Counted from the first letter of the stretch, positions 17,908 through 26,761 are shown. The stretch: DNA of 38,002 nucleotides from Brevibacterium aurantiacum (GCF_007558825.1 NZ_VLTK01000019.1:1-38002), one strand, 5' to 3'. The notes: generated by a model from the letters alone, not told the origin. Made by a program: numbers and translations.

Positions 17908-19797
17908 TCAGGCTCGAGGCCGAACCGACAGGTTCCCGTGTTTCGTCGAGTACCACTCCCGGCCTCCTGAGCGTGCTGGGATGAACTCCTTTGGTGTGCG
18001 GATTCTGCGTTTGCCGTTCCACGGGTCATGAGGACGCCGAAGGAAGACATCGAAGATTTCGCCGTCAGACTCCGAGAACTTGCCATCATCGACGGAGAAC
18101 GTGGCAACAGTCACCCGGCTGATTTTTCGCGACTCAATCTTCGGCTTGGAACACAGGAAATACGAGTTCAGCGTACGTCCCGTAAGGACCAGCTGCAATC
18201 CTGCCGCCGTCGAATCAGCAATCTGGTTGAACTCGATTGCCACCTGCGATCCGTTCGGGGTAGGCGTCACGCTCACTGCCTTCACGCTGATCGCTTCGCC
18301 GCTCTTGCGGGGGTCAACGGGCAGCAGGGGCACGGGTTCAAGCTCTTCCAGAACTTTCTTCCACCGCCGGTATCCCACCTCGGGAAGGTAGTTCGCGACG
18401 GTGTCCACGGCTGCGGCACGCATTGACGCCACACGTTCCGGTTCGATCTCGAGGAAGCTCTCGATCTGATCTGCGAGCCCATCGATATCTCCACGCGGAG
18501 TGATGAACCCGTTGCATCCCGACGTCACCAGATCTTGAGGACCGTAGGTGATGTCGTAGACGATCGGCACGCAACCGGATCCCATCGACTCCATCATGGC
18601 CAGAGGCAGGCCCTCGCTGGTACTCGTCAGAACTGAGAATGACGCGGCTTGCAGACGCGCAGGTACGTCATTGACATACCCCGGCAGTTCGATCCGATCG
18701 CCGACGTCAAGCTCGGTGATGAGCTTCTCCAGACGCGGACGTTCTGCGCCCTCGCCAAGGACTGTGAGAGTGACATCCACCCCTCTGTCTTTCAGCTTCG
18801 CCACGGCTCTGATCGCATGGTCCACACGTTTGAGACCGATGAGGTTGGCAATCATCACACCGCTGTTCTGCAAGCGATCAGTCGGGGCTTCGTCAACCAC
18901 TGCGGTCGGCGGAAGCTCCCCCGTGAGAAGTCGGATGTTCGCCCCAGAGATGCCTCGGGCCCTCATCGCCACTGCCTGCTGTTGCGTCTGCACCCCGACG
19001 ACATCGAAGCGATCGAAGTTGCGCATGGTCTCCACGCGCCGCTGAAGAAATTCCCCGTGTGCGCCGTTCCACGGTTGCCGAAGATGGGAACCGTGCATGA
19101 ACAGGATGAGGGCGAACTTTCGATCAGTGATCTCATGGACGAATTCGCTGATCTTCTTGTCGTCGACGATGAGGACTGCGGGGTCTTCGCTGATGACTGA
19201 TGAAATCCACGAATTGTAGAAATCTCGAGGACGCCGCCACTCTGCCATCGGCGCTCCTGCCGACGAGTAGAGCACGAAGCGTCGGCCGATCTTCGGGTCA
19301 CTGACATCAGCGAGCAACAGGCTGCCATCGGTTCTCAGATAGTTACGACGGAGAACGCGGCCACGGCCAGGTGCACGGAAAACATCGTAGAAATCGGTGA
19401 TGCTCTCGACCTCTCCGTCCTCCTCTGGAACGGGATCGGTCGGGGTCATTCCTCCCAACTCTGCACATTCCGAGTCAGACCTCCCCCGCAGGTCCTGCCA
19501 GACGTTGAGCAGCTTGAGCGATACGTCAATCCGCCCCTCGGACAGCAGACGGTCTCTTGCCTCGTCCGCATCCATCCGTGGGCTGAAGGTCAGCAACGTC
19601 TGAGACAGCGGTTGACCGAAGTTCTCAAAACTTCGTATCCGCCGCAGCGCAGCAGTCGTCATTCCTCCGATTGACTGCGGTATTCCCCAGGTCGCGCTGT
19701 ACACATGAACGCGGTCCGTGCCGGCAACGACCGCACGCCGCGGGACTTCAGTGCCGCCCTCCGACACCGTTCGGAGCAGTCGCTGGAAAAGGCTCAT
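17908..19797 (-). CDS. GT4 glycosyltransferase, TagE/TarM-like
   Basis: This 629-residue protein is a paralogue of the 14250-16220 product and has the G+C of its surroundings. It shares the region IGGMTTAALRRIRSF (versus FGGMTRAVIRRTNSL), the accessory segment LRTDGSLLLADVSDPKIGRR, the GT4 core with LIGLKRVDHAIRAVAKL, the donor-site motif SEGLPLAMMESMGSGCVP (about 393-412) and the C-terminal beta-rich module ending WYSTKHGNLSV. It is predicted to add a sugar to a teichoic-acid-like polymer. The start at 19797 gives a short N-terminus without the extra 40 residues of its paralogue. It lies 46 bases downstream of the 886-codon gene on the same strand, so the two are probably co-transcribed. Confidence 0.87.
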   Translation of the reverse strand: MSLFQRLLRTVSEGGTEVPRRAVVAGTDRVHVYSATWGIPQSIGGMTTAALRRIRSFENFGQPLSQTLLTFSPRMDADEARDRLLSEGRIDVSLKLLNVWQDLRGRSDSECAELGGMTPTDPVPEEDGEVESITDFYDVFRAPGRGRVLRRNYLRTDGSLLLADVSDPKIGRRFVLYSSAGAPMAEWRRPRDFYNSWISSVISEDPAVLIVDDKKISEFVHEITDRKFALILFMHGSHLRQPWNGAHGEFLQRRVETMRNFDRFDVVGVQTQQQAVAMRARGISGANIRLLTGELPPTAVVDEAPTDRLQNSGVMIANLIGLKRVDHAIRAVAKLKDRGVDVTLTVLGEGAERPRLEKLITELDVGDRIELPGYVNDVPARLQAASFSVLTSTSEGLPLAMMESMGSGCVPIVYDITYGPQDLVTSGCNGFITPRGDIDGLADQIESFLEIEPERVASMRAAAVDTVANYLPEVGYRRWKKVLEELEPVPLLPVDPRKSGEAISVKAVSVTPTPNGSQVAIEFNQIADSTAAGLQLVLTGRTLNSYFLCSKPKIESRKISRVTVATFSVDDGKFSESDGEIFDVFLRRPHDPWNGKRRIRTPKEFIPARSGGREWYSTKHGNLSVRPRA

Positions 19798-19843
19798 CGA
19801 TGCCCTCTCTCAGCGGCGGTGACAGTCATGAACGGCATCGTGC

Positions 19844-22504
19844 TCATGCTGGCAGCGCCATGTTGCCGAAGTGACGAATCTGACCGCGCCAGTTGACGAT
19901 CTTAGGGCTGTCCGTAGTCTCCCAGTTCGCTCGGATGTTCCATTCGGGAGCAAGCTCCGTGTACTGCCCACCAACTGCGAACTGAAGCGAATCTGTGTAG
20001 TTGATGCCGACGGTCTTCAGCAGTCCGAGTACTCGCTCGACCACGTTCTCGCTCCGAAGGCGGGCGAGGTCGAGAACTGCGATCTGCGGATCGAACACGA
20101 CGAAGTCCTCGTTGAGTGTGCTGTGGCTGGAGAAGACGAAGTCCAAGGCCCCCACGTGATCCTTCTTGAAGGCGCTGGCCACGCGACGCATGAGAGTCAG
20201 TCCACTGGTCCGTGTCTTCCGGACGTCCTTCTTCGCACTGAGAAGCGCAGAGCCCAGATTCAGACCGACGAGTTCTGCGATGTCCGCAGACACCTCGGCC
20301 GCTGCGGGCAGCACCACAAGACGATCATGGTTGGCGAACAGCTGCGGCAGGAGAGCCTGCACAACATCCTCCCGCGCGCTGACGCCCGGATAGGACACAG
20401 AATCGAGGAGATGAACGCTGCCCTGGGTGAGGCTCGAATCGATCTCGGCGATTCGCGAATCCTCAATCGCCCCCGATGCCAGCCACAGGCGATAGCGGCC
20501 GGATACGTGTTCATCGATGGACTTCGCCGCCGTTGCGACAAGATACTCTTCGCCCTTGTTCACAGACAGGTAGACATCAGTCGTCCCAGCTTCCGGCTCC
20601 GGTCGCTGGACTGTACTCAGCGCGGACGCAATGTCAGCACTGGTGGCATCGGGAAGGGCCGAGTCAGCCAGATACGCGTCGGCGGCTGACATATCCTCTT
20701 CGGTGATTTCGATCCATTTGGCGTAGACCTCTTCTTCGGCGGCGCCCTCGGCGATGAGTGGAATGATGATCGACAGTTTGTTCAAAATGCCCGAGCGGAT
20801 GGCGTCGAACTCTGCGTCGTTGATGCCGTAGAGCCCGCCGAATCGAGAATCAGACCTGTTCTTCGGCTCGAATTCGACCTCGGCTCCGACCGAACGTGCG
20901 GGAAGATTAGCGTGCAGGCGCGAGGTCAGGACGCGTGAGTACTTGTATGCGTAGTCGGCGACCCAACTGCGAGCCAGTTCGATGTTTTCAGGGAACGATT
21001 TGTCCCTGATCGCGGTGACTGTCTGCTTCTTCGATGGCCCCTTTCCACCCTTCATCCAGTCGACGCGCAGGGTTCCCGACCGCTTGTCGTGCTCGCGAAC
21101 AGGGAAGACTGTGTCCACCGTTGTCGTCAGGCAGCCAGAGAAGAAAGCCGGGACTCCGACCGCGCGAAGCAGAGCCACTGACTGCCAGTCACGGCACCCC
21201 ACAGGCCCGTACTTCTTCAGGTAGGCGATCGCGTCAGGAGTCAGCATTTCGGGGTAGCGCACGAACACTGAGAGAAGGATCGGACGGAGATTGGGATGGA
21301 ACGGAATGTTGAATGATTTGCCGAAAATGTCATGCATGTACCAGCCGAAGGCGATGTACCAGGTGTCTTCTGGAATGTCCTGGTAGACGTTGCCGTCGCG
21401 GTAGACCTCGACGAGGTTGAGCTCTGCTTCGGGCCCGGCGTACTTGCGCTCGGGCTTCACCGACTTGCGCAGCTCGGTGAAAAGGTTAGTCAGCCCCTTA
21501 TCACCAGTGAACCCGAGGTTCTCATACCTGAGAAGGTGACCGATCGAAGCCAGCGTCTGAATGTAGTCTCCGATGTTCCGGGAACGGATCCCCGGCTGGT
21601 CGTAGCTAAGAACTCCGAAATTCCGTTTGCCAGGCGTCGTCGGCAACGGCTGCAGGTGAATTCCGCCGGGGAGCCATTCGCGCATCCGCTTGAGTTCGTA
21701 GTGGACGGCTTCGTTGAGCTTGTCCTCACCCCAGGCTAGTCGGCTCTCGATCAAGGTCCGGACATGGTCGAAGGCATCAATGCAGAAAGCGGATTCCGCT
21801 GTCCGGAGCACAGCTTTGGAGCTCCATTCCTCCGTATAACCCTTCTGATTCGATTCCTCGATCAGCGGCAGCGCATTGTCGCCGAGAGTGTCGATCGCGG
21901 TCGGATAGTATTCGAGCGCGGCAGCCGTGATGAGTTCGCGATCCTCGACGCGCTCGAACTCGGCCCATGCGGACTCTGAATCTGAGGACCCCTGGTAGGC
22001 CATTCCCAACAGGACGCGACCGATCTGCTCGTGGCCGGGACGTTGGCGCAGGTTCAGGCCGATCGACACTGCCTCGCCATGGAGCCCCGCATCAATCAGC
22101 GCCCTTCCGGCTTCAACCATTGAATCGCCGAGAGAGGAACCACTGATCAATGACTCAGCAAGAATCGAGTCTGCGTTCAGCCGCGCGATCTCGCGAAGTT
22201 TGGAATCGACTTCCTTCTTCGCGGGAGCAACGGTCCAGCCATCGATATCGGCTGCGGTACGGCCTTTGACCGCCGATGCCAGATTGCGATACGAGCGCGC
22301 AGTTTCGAGCGCGATCTTCTTCGCACCTTTGGCGCTGGACGGCGAAGCGGCTGCTCCGGTTGCACTCCGTTCACGGACATACCTCGTTCCGGAGGCACGC
22401 TCCACAACAGGCAGGGCACGGCGAGCGATGCCATGGACGACAGGCTTCACCAGCTCTCGTCCCTTGCTGATGAATGTGTCCTTCGCATTTGGCTGATTGC
22501 TCAC
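19844..22504 (-). CDS. Multidomain protein: helical repeats, polysaccharide pyruvyltransferase, degenerate GT8-like C-terminus
   Basis: This is an 886-residue protein. Residues about 90-290 are alpha-helical and look like TPR-type repeats (for example LIDAGLHGEAVSIGLNLRQR). Residues about 300-560 match the pyruvyltransferase family: FGVLSYDQPGIRSRNIGDYI, KKYGPVGCRDWQSVALLRAV and VLTSRLHANLPARSVG. Residues about 641-886 resemble a GT8 glycosyltransferase: TDVYLSVNKGEEYL, DRLVVLPAAAEVSADIAEL, VLDLARLRSENVVERVLGLL and PEWNIRANW. At the place where GT8 enzymes have DxD, this protein has PAA, so the domain may not bind Mn2+ or may be non-catalytic. The start is a GTG at 22504 with AAAGGA about 8 bases upstream. 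It is probably co-transcribed with the GT4 downstream. The pyruvyltransferase call is the most secure part. Confidence 0.8.
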   Translation of the reverse strand: MSNQPNAKDTFISKGRELVKPVVHGIARRALPVVERASGTRYVRERSATGAAASPSSAKGAKKIALETARSYRNLASAVKGRTAADIDGWTVAPAKKEVDSKLREIARLNADSILAESLISGSSLGDSMVEAGRALIDAGLHGEAVSIGLNLRQRPGHEQIGRVLLGMAYQGSSDSESAWAEFERVEDRELITAAALEYYPTAIDTLGDNALPLIEESNQKGYTEEWSSKAVLRTAESAFCIDAFDHVRTLIESRLAWGEDKLNEAVHYELKRMREWLPGGIHLQPLPTTPGKRNFGVLSYDQPGIRSRNIGDYIQTLASIGHLLRYENLGFTGDKGLTNLFTELRKSVKPERKYAGPEAELNLVEVYRDGNVYQDIPEDTWYIAFGWYMHDIFGKSFNIPFHPNLRPILLSVFVRYPEMLTPDAIAYLKKYGPVGCRDWQSVALLRAVGVPAFFSGCLTTTVDTVFPVREHDKRSGTLRVDWMKGGKGPSKKQTVTAIRDKSFPENIELARSWVADYAYKYSRVLTSRLHANLPARSVGAEVEFEPKNRSDSRFGGLYGINDAEFDAIRSGILNKLSIIIPLIAEGAAEEEVYAKWIEITEEDMSAADAYLADSALPDATSADIASALSTVQRPEPEAGTTDVYLSVNKGEEYLVATAAKSIDEHVSGRYRLWLASGAIEDSRIAEIDSSLTQGSVHLLDSVSYPGVSAREDVVQALLPQLFANHDRLVVLPAAAEVSADIAELVGLNLGSALLSAKKDVRKTRTSGLTLMRRVASAFKKDHVGALDFVFSSHSTLNEDFVVFDPQIAVLDLARLRSENVVERVLGLLKTVGINYTDSLQFAVGGQYTELAPEWNIRANWETTDSPKIVNWRGQIRHFGNMALPA

Positions 22505-22523
22505 TCGCCTAGTCCTTTACAGA

Positions 22524-22555
22524 TGATTGGGTGATTGGCTGATTGTATCGATTGT
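22524..22555. repeat. 8-bp tandem repeat (TGATTGGn) in the leader of the 886-codon gene
   Basis: Four adjacent 8-base units read TGATTGGG, TGATTGGC, TGATTGTA and TCGATTGT (plus strand; CAATCA-type on the transcribed minus strand). They lie directly upstream of the AAAGGA ribosome-binding site. An 11-base copy, TTGGCTGATTG, occurs here (22535-22545) and again inside the first codons (22489-22499). Possible roles are phase variation, a protein site or an RNA-binding site. Confidence 0.45.
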
Positions 22556-22613
22556 GCATGTCGTTGAAACGCTGATATCTGGCAGATCCGGATAATCGAC
22601 ACCTAATGTCGCG

Positions 22614-24734
22614 TCATTCAAACGTCTCCAGCCCTGTATGTCTGAGCCGATAGTCGAACTGGGGAGCCAGCGTTTGTGCGTACGTTGCCGTGATATGTGC
22701 TGTATCGAAGTACGTGATGACTCCGCCGATGACAGGTTCGCAACGACCACCGGGACAGAACCAATCTTGAGGGTAGATGATCGACATGTGCTTCGAATCG
22801 ATCGACTTGGCCGCAGCTGCAAGCGGATCCATCCAGTGCCACGATTTCGGTGTCCCCGAGCACTTCTCCAAGTCATCTTCATGCTTCGCCACACAGTCTG
22901 GGACCTGGATGTCGGCTCCGCCCGGATACGGCGTGTCCCGAATAACCACGACGTCGAGTTTCGCATCTACCCAGCTCTGCAGGATCGATTTGTGTCCATC
23001 AGGTGCCTGCTGTTCAGTCTCTTCCCATGATTTGCCCTGCAACGGGGTCGACTGTCGCTCAGAGGTGACTACCGCATCGAACCCGCCAGAGGTTGTCCGA
23101 TCGACGACCCAGTCAGCGTATTTCTGACAGCCCTTGATACCTTCCGGTGTCTTGATGTCTTGGGGCAGGGTGGAGATGCTGCAGTTGGAAGCGAGGAACG
23201 TGGTAATCGTCCAATCATTCTTCTCTGCTAGTCGTTCTAGGGTCGGCAGCCAATGTCCCGCATGCGAATTGCCGACGAGTGCGACCTTCTTCTTGCCATG
23301 TCCATAGGTGCATTCAGGGTGGCCCCTATACGGAGAACTTGCCCAGCACCCGTCAGCGTAGGCTTTCGACTTGTCGTTCTTCGCTGCAGCCGGCTCCATC
23401 ATCATCGATTTCGTGTCCTCGCACTTCGGGTTGTCCTTAGCACTGGGAAGCAACGACGCCGCTCCCAAACACGAGTTGGGATCATCCATCGCAATCTGAA
23501 GATCGTCCTGATTCTCCTCCACGATCCTGTCCGACACCCACATCTGACTCAACCCGAGAGCTCCCACGAGGACCATGGCAGCTACAGCGAAGCCGAAGGT
23601 CCTCTTCTGCCCTCCGAGGACCGCGGTCTTCCGGAAGCGATTCTCCACCCACGTCGTCGAGGCCCAAGCGACTCCGAGTGATACGAGGATGATCACCGCC
23701 TTGTCGAGACGACCCAGGTTCTCAGACAGTCCCATCTTCGTCGACAGATATGGAACAAGAACGATGAGTGGCCAATGCCAGAGGTAGACGGAGTAGGAGA
23801 TATCACCAAGAAACCGCGCCGGGCGCAATGACAGCACACTCAGCACGGAAAAACGTCCCCGCGAATCAGCGAGAATGACCAATGCCGTCGACACCACCGG
23901 GACAAGCGCGATATACCCAGGGAATGGCATGTCCGGCCGAATGAGGAAGGTCCCTCCGACGATTCCTGCCAATCCGACCCAACCGATCAGCGAGCTGAAC
24001 GGTAGGCGCTTCGGGCGAACATAGGTAACGAAGACCGCGACCAAACCACCGGTCGCCAGCTCCCACATACGGGTCGGCGTAATGAAATACGCCATCGCCG
24101 GCTGGGCGATCGTGTACCACACAGAGAAGACGAGCGACGCAGTGAAGATGCCGAGAACAGTGAATCCGATGACCGCGTTCGACCTCCTCATCTTCGTCCC
24201 GATGAGGAACGCCAGCCCGATGATGACGGGCCAGATGAAGTAGAACTGCTCCTCGACAGACAATGACCAGAAATGTTGCACAGGCGACGGCGCATTGTCT
24301 GCTGCCAGATAGTCGACGCTCGAGTTCGCGAAGTCCCAGTTGACCACGTAAAAAGCCGCGGAAAATATCTGCCGTCCGGTATCAACCCAGATCGACTGCG
24401 GCGCCACCAGATACGTGGCCACGCCCACGACAAAAAGAACCAGCAGGGACGCTGGCAGCAATCGACGGATGCGCCGAGCCCAGAAGCTCGCCACGTCTTT
24501 CCACGTCCGAGGCGGCGATTTGATCAGGTGGCTCGTGATAAGAAAACCGGAGATGACGAAGAAGACATCTACCCCTGCGAATCCCCCCGTGAAACGGTTA
24601 GGCCACAGGTGATAGAGAAGGACGATTCCGACGGCCAGCGCCCGGAGACCCTGGATATCGGATCGGAATCCTCCCTTGCCCTTGCGACTATCCGCTTTCG
24701 GCGAAGCGTCATTACCGGTGGCCGTCATTTGCAT
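22614..24734 (-). CDS. Membrane O-acyltransferase with AT3 and SGNH domains (OatA-like)
   Basis: This 706-residue protein is predicted to move an acyl (probably acetyl) group across the membrane and attach it to a cell-surface polymer. The N-terminal AT3 (Acyl_transf_3) domain has about ten membrane helices and the hallmark start RSDIQGLRALAVGIVLLYHL followed by GVDVFFVISGFLIT. The C-terminal extracytoplasmic SGNH domain has ALVGNSHAGHW (nucleophile Ser, about residue 488) and a DTAHIT motif (Asp-His of the triad) near residue 680. The length and order match OatA-type enzymes acting on peptidoglycan or O-antigen-like polymers. It sits alone, with 109 and 158 bases to its neighbours. The start at 24734 (ATG) has a second ATG two codons later; no strong ribosome-binding site decides between them. 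The substrate could be the teichoic-acid-type polymer or peptidoglycan. Confidence 0.9.
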   Translation of the reverse strand: MQMTATGNDASPKADSRKGKGGFRSDIQGLRALAVGIVLLYHLWPNRFTGGFAGVDVFFVISGFLITSHLIKSPPRTWKDVASFWARRIRRLLPASLLVLFVVGVATYLVAPQSIWVDTGRQIFSAAFYVVNWDFANSSVDYLAADNAPSPVQHFWSLSVEEQFYFIWPVIIGLAFLIGTKMRRSNAVIGFTVLGIFTASLVFSVWYTIAQPAMAYFITPTRMWELATGGLVAVFVTYVRPKRLPFSSLIGWVGLAGIVGGTFLIRPDMPFPGYIALVPVVSTALVILADSRGRFSVLSVLSLRPARFLGDISYSVYLWHWPLIVLVPYLSTKMGLSENLGRLDKAVIILVSLGVAWASTTWVENRFRKTAVLGGQKRTFGFAVAAMVLVGALGLSQMWVSDRIVEENQDDLQIAMDDPNSCLGAASLLPSAKDNPKCEDTKSMMMEPAAAKNDKSKAYADGCWASSPYRGHPECTYGHGKKKVALVGNSHAGHWLPTLERLAEKNDWTITTFLASNCSISTLPQDIKTPEGIKGCQKYADWVVDRTTSGGFDAVVTSERQSTPLQGKSWEETEQQAPDGHKSILQSWVDAKLDVVVIRDTPYPGGADIQVPDCVAKHEDDLEKCSGTPKSWHWMDPLAAAAKSIDSKHMSIIYPQDWFCPGGRCEPVIGGVITYFDTAHITATYAQTLAPQFDYRLRHTGLETFE

Positions 24735-24844
24735 GTTTCGCGTCCAGAACTTTTCTCAGTCGGTTGGCAGTGACTCTGTTGCAGTCGCTGTCTTATCTTC
24801 AAACTCGGAGAGGACACTGTGGGCTCGATGGAGATTCATCTTTC

Positions 24845-24860
24845 GGCACCTCACGGTGCC
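24845..24860. repeat. Small inverted repeat downstream of the GT2 gene
   Basis: GGCACC-tcac-GGTGCC is a perfect 6-bp stem with a 4-base loop, 33 bases beyond the stop of the minus-strand GT2 gene. No T-run follows on the minus strand, so it is only a weak terminator candidate. The rest of the 158-base gap shows nothing I recognise. Confidence 0.3.
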
Positions 24861-24892
24861 CGCCAGACCAATCAGTGTGCTCATTCAGCGGT

Positions 24893-25816
24893 TCAGATGA
24901 TCGGTGGTCGTCCGTGCCGGGACATCCTCAAAACACCTCGGCCGGACAGTTTGCGAGGTTCCTCGTCTTCGCTCCACGGGTCGAGCCTCCAGCCTTCTTT
25001 CCAGCCGGTGAACCATGGCTTGAGTTGTTCAGGCTTGTTGGCCCATTTCAGACACTGCATCACCGTCCACGATCCGACATAGGCCCAGTTGAATGGCCAC
25101 GGCAAATTCCGTCTGGCCAGCCACACTCTGTTGCGAGCGTTCATGTAGAAGTACTCGTCGTGTCGCCTGGGATCGATCACCGGGTGTGCCACGGAGACGT
25201 CACCCATGTACCAGACTGTGTAGCCGACGTCCCATACACGCCAAGCCAATTCGATTCCTTCGTGTGCGTACCAGAACGGCGCAGGCCATCCGCCGCATTC
25301 GTCGAATGCCTTTCGCTGCATGCAGACAGCTCCTTCCCACACAGAAAAGACGTTCGACGAATGGTCAGCTTCACCCTTCTTCAAGCGAGGAATCCATCGC
25401 TTCGGCGCTTCGGGGCCCCCGGGTTCCTCCACTCGCGGCTGGACCAGTCCGATCTTCGGTTTGGTGCGCATGAGCTGTGCCATGCGCATCAACGTTGTGT
25501 CATCAGGCAGCCATGCGTCGTCATCGAGGAAGAACAGGAATTCCCCATCGACATGCGGTACTCCGGCGTTCCTACCAGCTGGTATGCCCAGGTTCTCAGG
25601 AAGCGCAAGCTTCTTGACTCCGGCAGGGATTCCCCCTGGTTCCCAGCCGTTGCCCACGCACACGATGTCGAGCTCGACGCCCTTCTGTGCGAGCAGCGTC
25701 TGGAATCCACGATTCAGATCATCGAGGCGCTTCCCCTGTGAGAGGACGACGACACCGAAGGTGTACTTCCGTGTGGATTCGAATCGCTGGTTGAGGATTC
25801 TCGTCTTTTCAGTCAT
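24893..25816 (-). CDS. Family 2 glycosyltransferase
   Basis: This 307-residue GT2 enzyme (inverting GT-A fold) is predicted to act in the cytoplasm on a lipid-linked or polymer acceptor. The N-terminal beta strand YTFGVVVLSQGKRLDDL is followed by NLGIPAGRNAG (78-85 region) and the metal-binding FFLDDDAWLPDD (DDD at 98-100). Acceptor-site features FWYAHEGIELAWRVWDVGY and MNARNRVWLARRNLP follow. The frame runs 28 codons further upstream, but the ATG at 25816 overlaps the CDP-alcohol phosphotransferase stop by 4 bp and begins MTEKTRIL, so I chose it. It ends the tagD to CDP-alcohol phosphotransferase to GT2 operon, suggesting that the three act on one lipid-linked intermediate. The sugar donor is unknown. 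Confidence 0.88.
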   Translation of the reverse strand: MTEKTRILNQRFESTRKYTFGVVVLSQGKRLDDLNRGFQTLLAQKGVELDIVCVGNGWEPGGIPAGVKKLALPENLGIPAGRNAGVPHVDGEFLFFLDDDAWLPDDTTLMRMAQLMRTKPKIGLVQPRVEEPGGPEAPKRWIPRLKKGEADHSSNVFSVWEGAVCMQRKAFDECGGWPAPFWYAHEGIELAWRVWDVGYTVWYMGDVSVAHPVIDPRRHDEYFYMNARNRVWLARRNLPWPFNWAYVGSWTVMQCLKWANKPEQLKPWFTGWKEGWRLDPWSEDEEPRKLSGRGVLRMSRHGRPPII

Positions 25817-26643
25817 GACAATCTCCTCGAGGCCATAATCGACATGAAATGTCCGATGACAGATAGGAGACACAAGGGCACCAGAATAACGACAAGCCAA
25901 CGCTCACCGAACAGAGGAGCAGCACCAGCCGACGCAGCAATAATGGTGACGATGCTCGCAACCAAAGCGAGGAGCGACATCTCCACAGAATGATAGATGC
26001 GATGGAACGGTACGAATCGAGCTGCTCTTTTGAGCTTCGCAACAAACCCCGGGTTCAGCGCAGTCGCCGCTTGTGAGTCCGCGAGTTTGTCCAGACCATT
26101 GAACGCCCTCGAGACATGAACCATGTCATTGAGTGCTTTGTTCAGCAAAACGAATCCAGCCAGGACGGTTCCGGCCAGCAGGTAAGGGTAGGTTCCAGCG
26201 GGATCGTCTCCAAGGTTCTTCCACTCCCCCACCGCTCGAATGCCCAGCGCTACAGCGACTAGGCCTTCCGTAGTGTAATGCCCGACTTTGTCGAGGAAGA
26301 CGCCCTTTGCTCCGCTGGTCCCGCGCCATCTGGCCACTTCACCATCGCAGCAGTCGATGTACATCTGAACCTGGGAGAAGAAAACCGCCAGGACTGCTCC
26401 CCAGATCCCAGGAATCAGCAAGCTGGCCGCAATGCACCAACCGGCGAGGATCATCAGACCTGTGACTCCGTTGGCACTGATCCTCGTACGTACAAGGATC
26501 ATCGTGAAATAGATCGAAAAGTGTCTGAGATAGAGCTGCGCGCTCCAGTGCTCGGCGTTCTTACGGCTGCGGACCTCGATGGGCTGAGCTTTAGCTCGAA
26601 GCTCAGACAAGGTCGGGTGGCTCTGCGGTTCCCGTGTAGACAC
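25813..26643 (-). CDS. CDP-alcohol phosphotransferase family membrane enzyme with altered active-site motif
   Basis: This 276-residue integral membrane protein has hydrophobic segments at VTGLMILAGWCIAASLLIPG, AVLAVFFSQVQMYI, YLLAGTVLAGFVLL and near the C-terminus (LLALVASIVTIIAASAG and VVILVPLCLLSVIGHF). The CDP-OH-P-transferase signature D-x2-D-G-x2-A-R-x8-G-x3-D-x3-D is present as DCCDGEVAR, eight residues, GVFLDKVGH, so the fourth (catalytic) aspartate is replaced by His. The start is a GTG at 26643 with AGGAG 5 bases upstream; a longer ATG start seven codons earlier would overlie the ribosome-binding site. The gene follows tagD, so it may use CDP-glycerol, or CDP-diacylglycerol as in phospholipid synthesis. 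The GT2 gene overlaps its stop by 4 bp. Confidence 0.85.
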   Translation of the reverse strand: MSTREPQSHPTLSELRAKAQPIEVRSRKNAEHWSAQLYLRHFSIYFTMILVRTRISANGVTGLMILAGWCIAASLLIPGIWGAVLAVFFSQVQMYIDCCDGEVARWRGTSGAKGVFLDKVGHYTTEGLVAVALGIRAVGEWKNLGDDPAGTYPYLLAGTVLAGFVLLNKALNDMVHVSRAFNGLDKLADSQAATALNPGFVAKLKRAARFVPFHRIYHSVEMSLLALVASIVTIIAASAGAAPLFGERWLVVILVPLCLLSVIGHFMSIMASRRLS

Positions 26644-26686
26644 ACCCGCTCCTCTCTGCTTCAAGGCAAGTGTTTAGTGTTGTGAG

Positions 26687-26737
26687 GCATTCTACTTTCA
26701 CCACATCTGATGCCCGTGAGAATGCACAAGGGTGAAA
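26687..26737 (-). promoter_or_regulatory. Two interleaved inverted repeats in the leader of the CDP-alcohol phosphotransferase gene (possible pseudoknot)
   Basis: In the transcribed (minus) direction the order is TTTCACC, 5 bases, GCATTCT, 16 bases, GGTGAAA, 2 bases, AGAATGC. Each element pairs perfectly with its partner over 7 bp, and the pairs interleave, which is the topology of an H-type pseudoknot. It lies about 35 bases upstream of the ribosome-binding site of the CDP-alcohol phosphotransferase and downstream of tagD. Confidence 0.35.
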
Positions 26738-26761
26738 CGAATAGGGGTGGCAACCAAGCAG

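Noticed and set aside
24764..25741. Plus-strand open frame of 325 codons
   Set aside because: It lies opposite the GT2 gene. The GT2 reading has a clear GT-A motif set, so this is a shadow frame.
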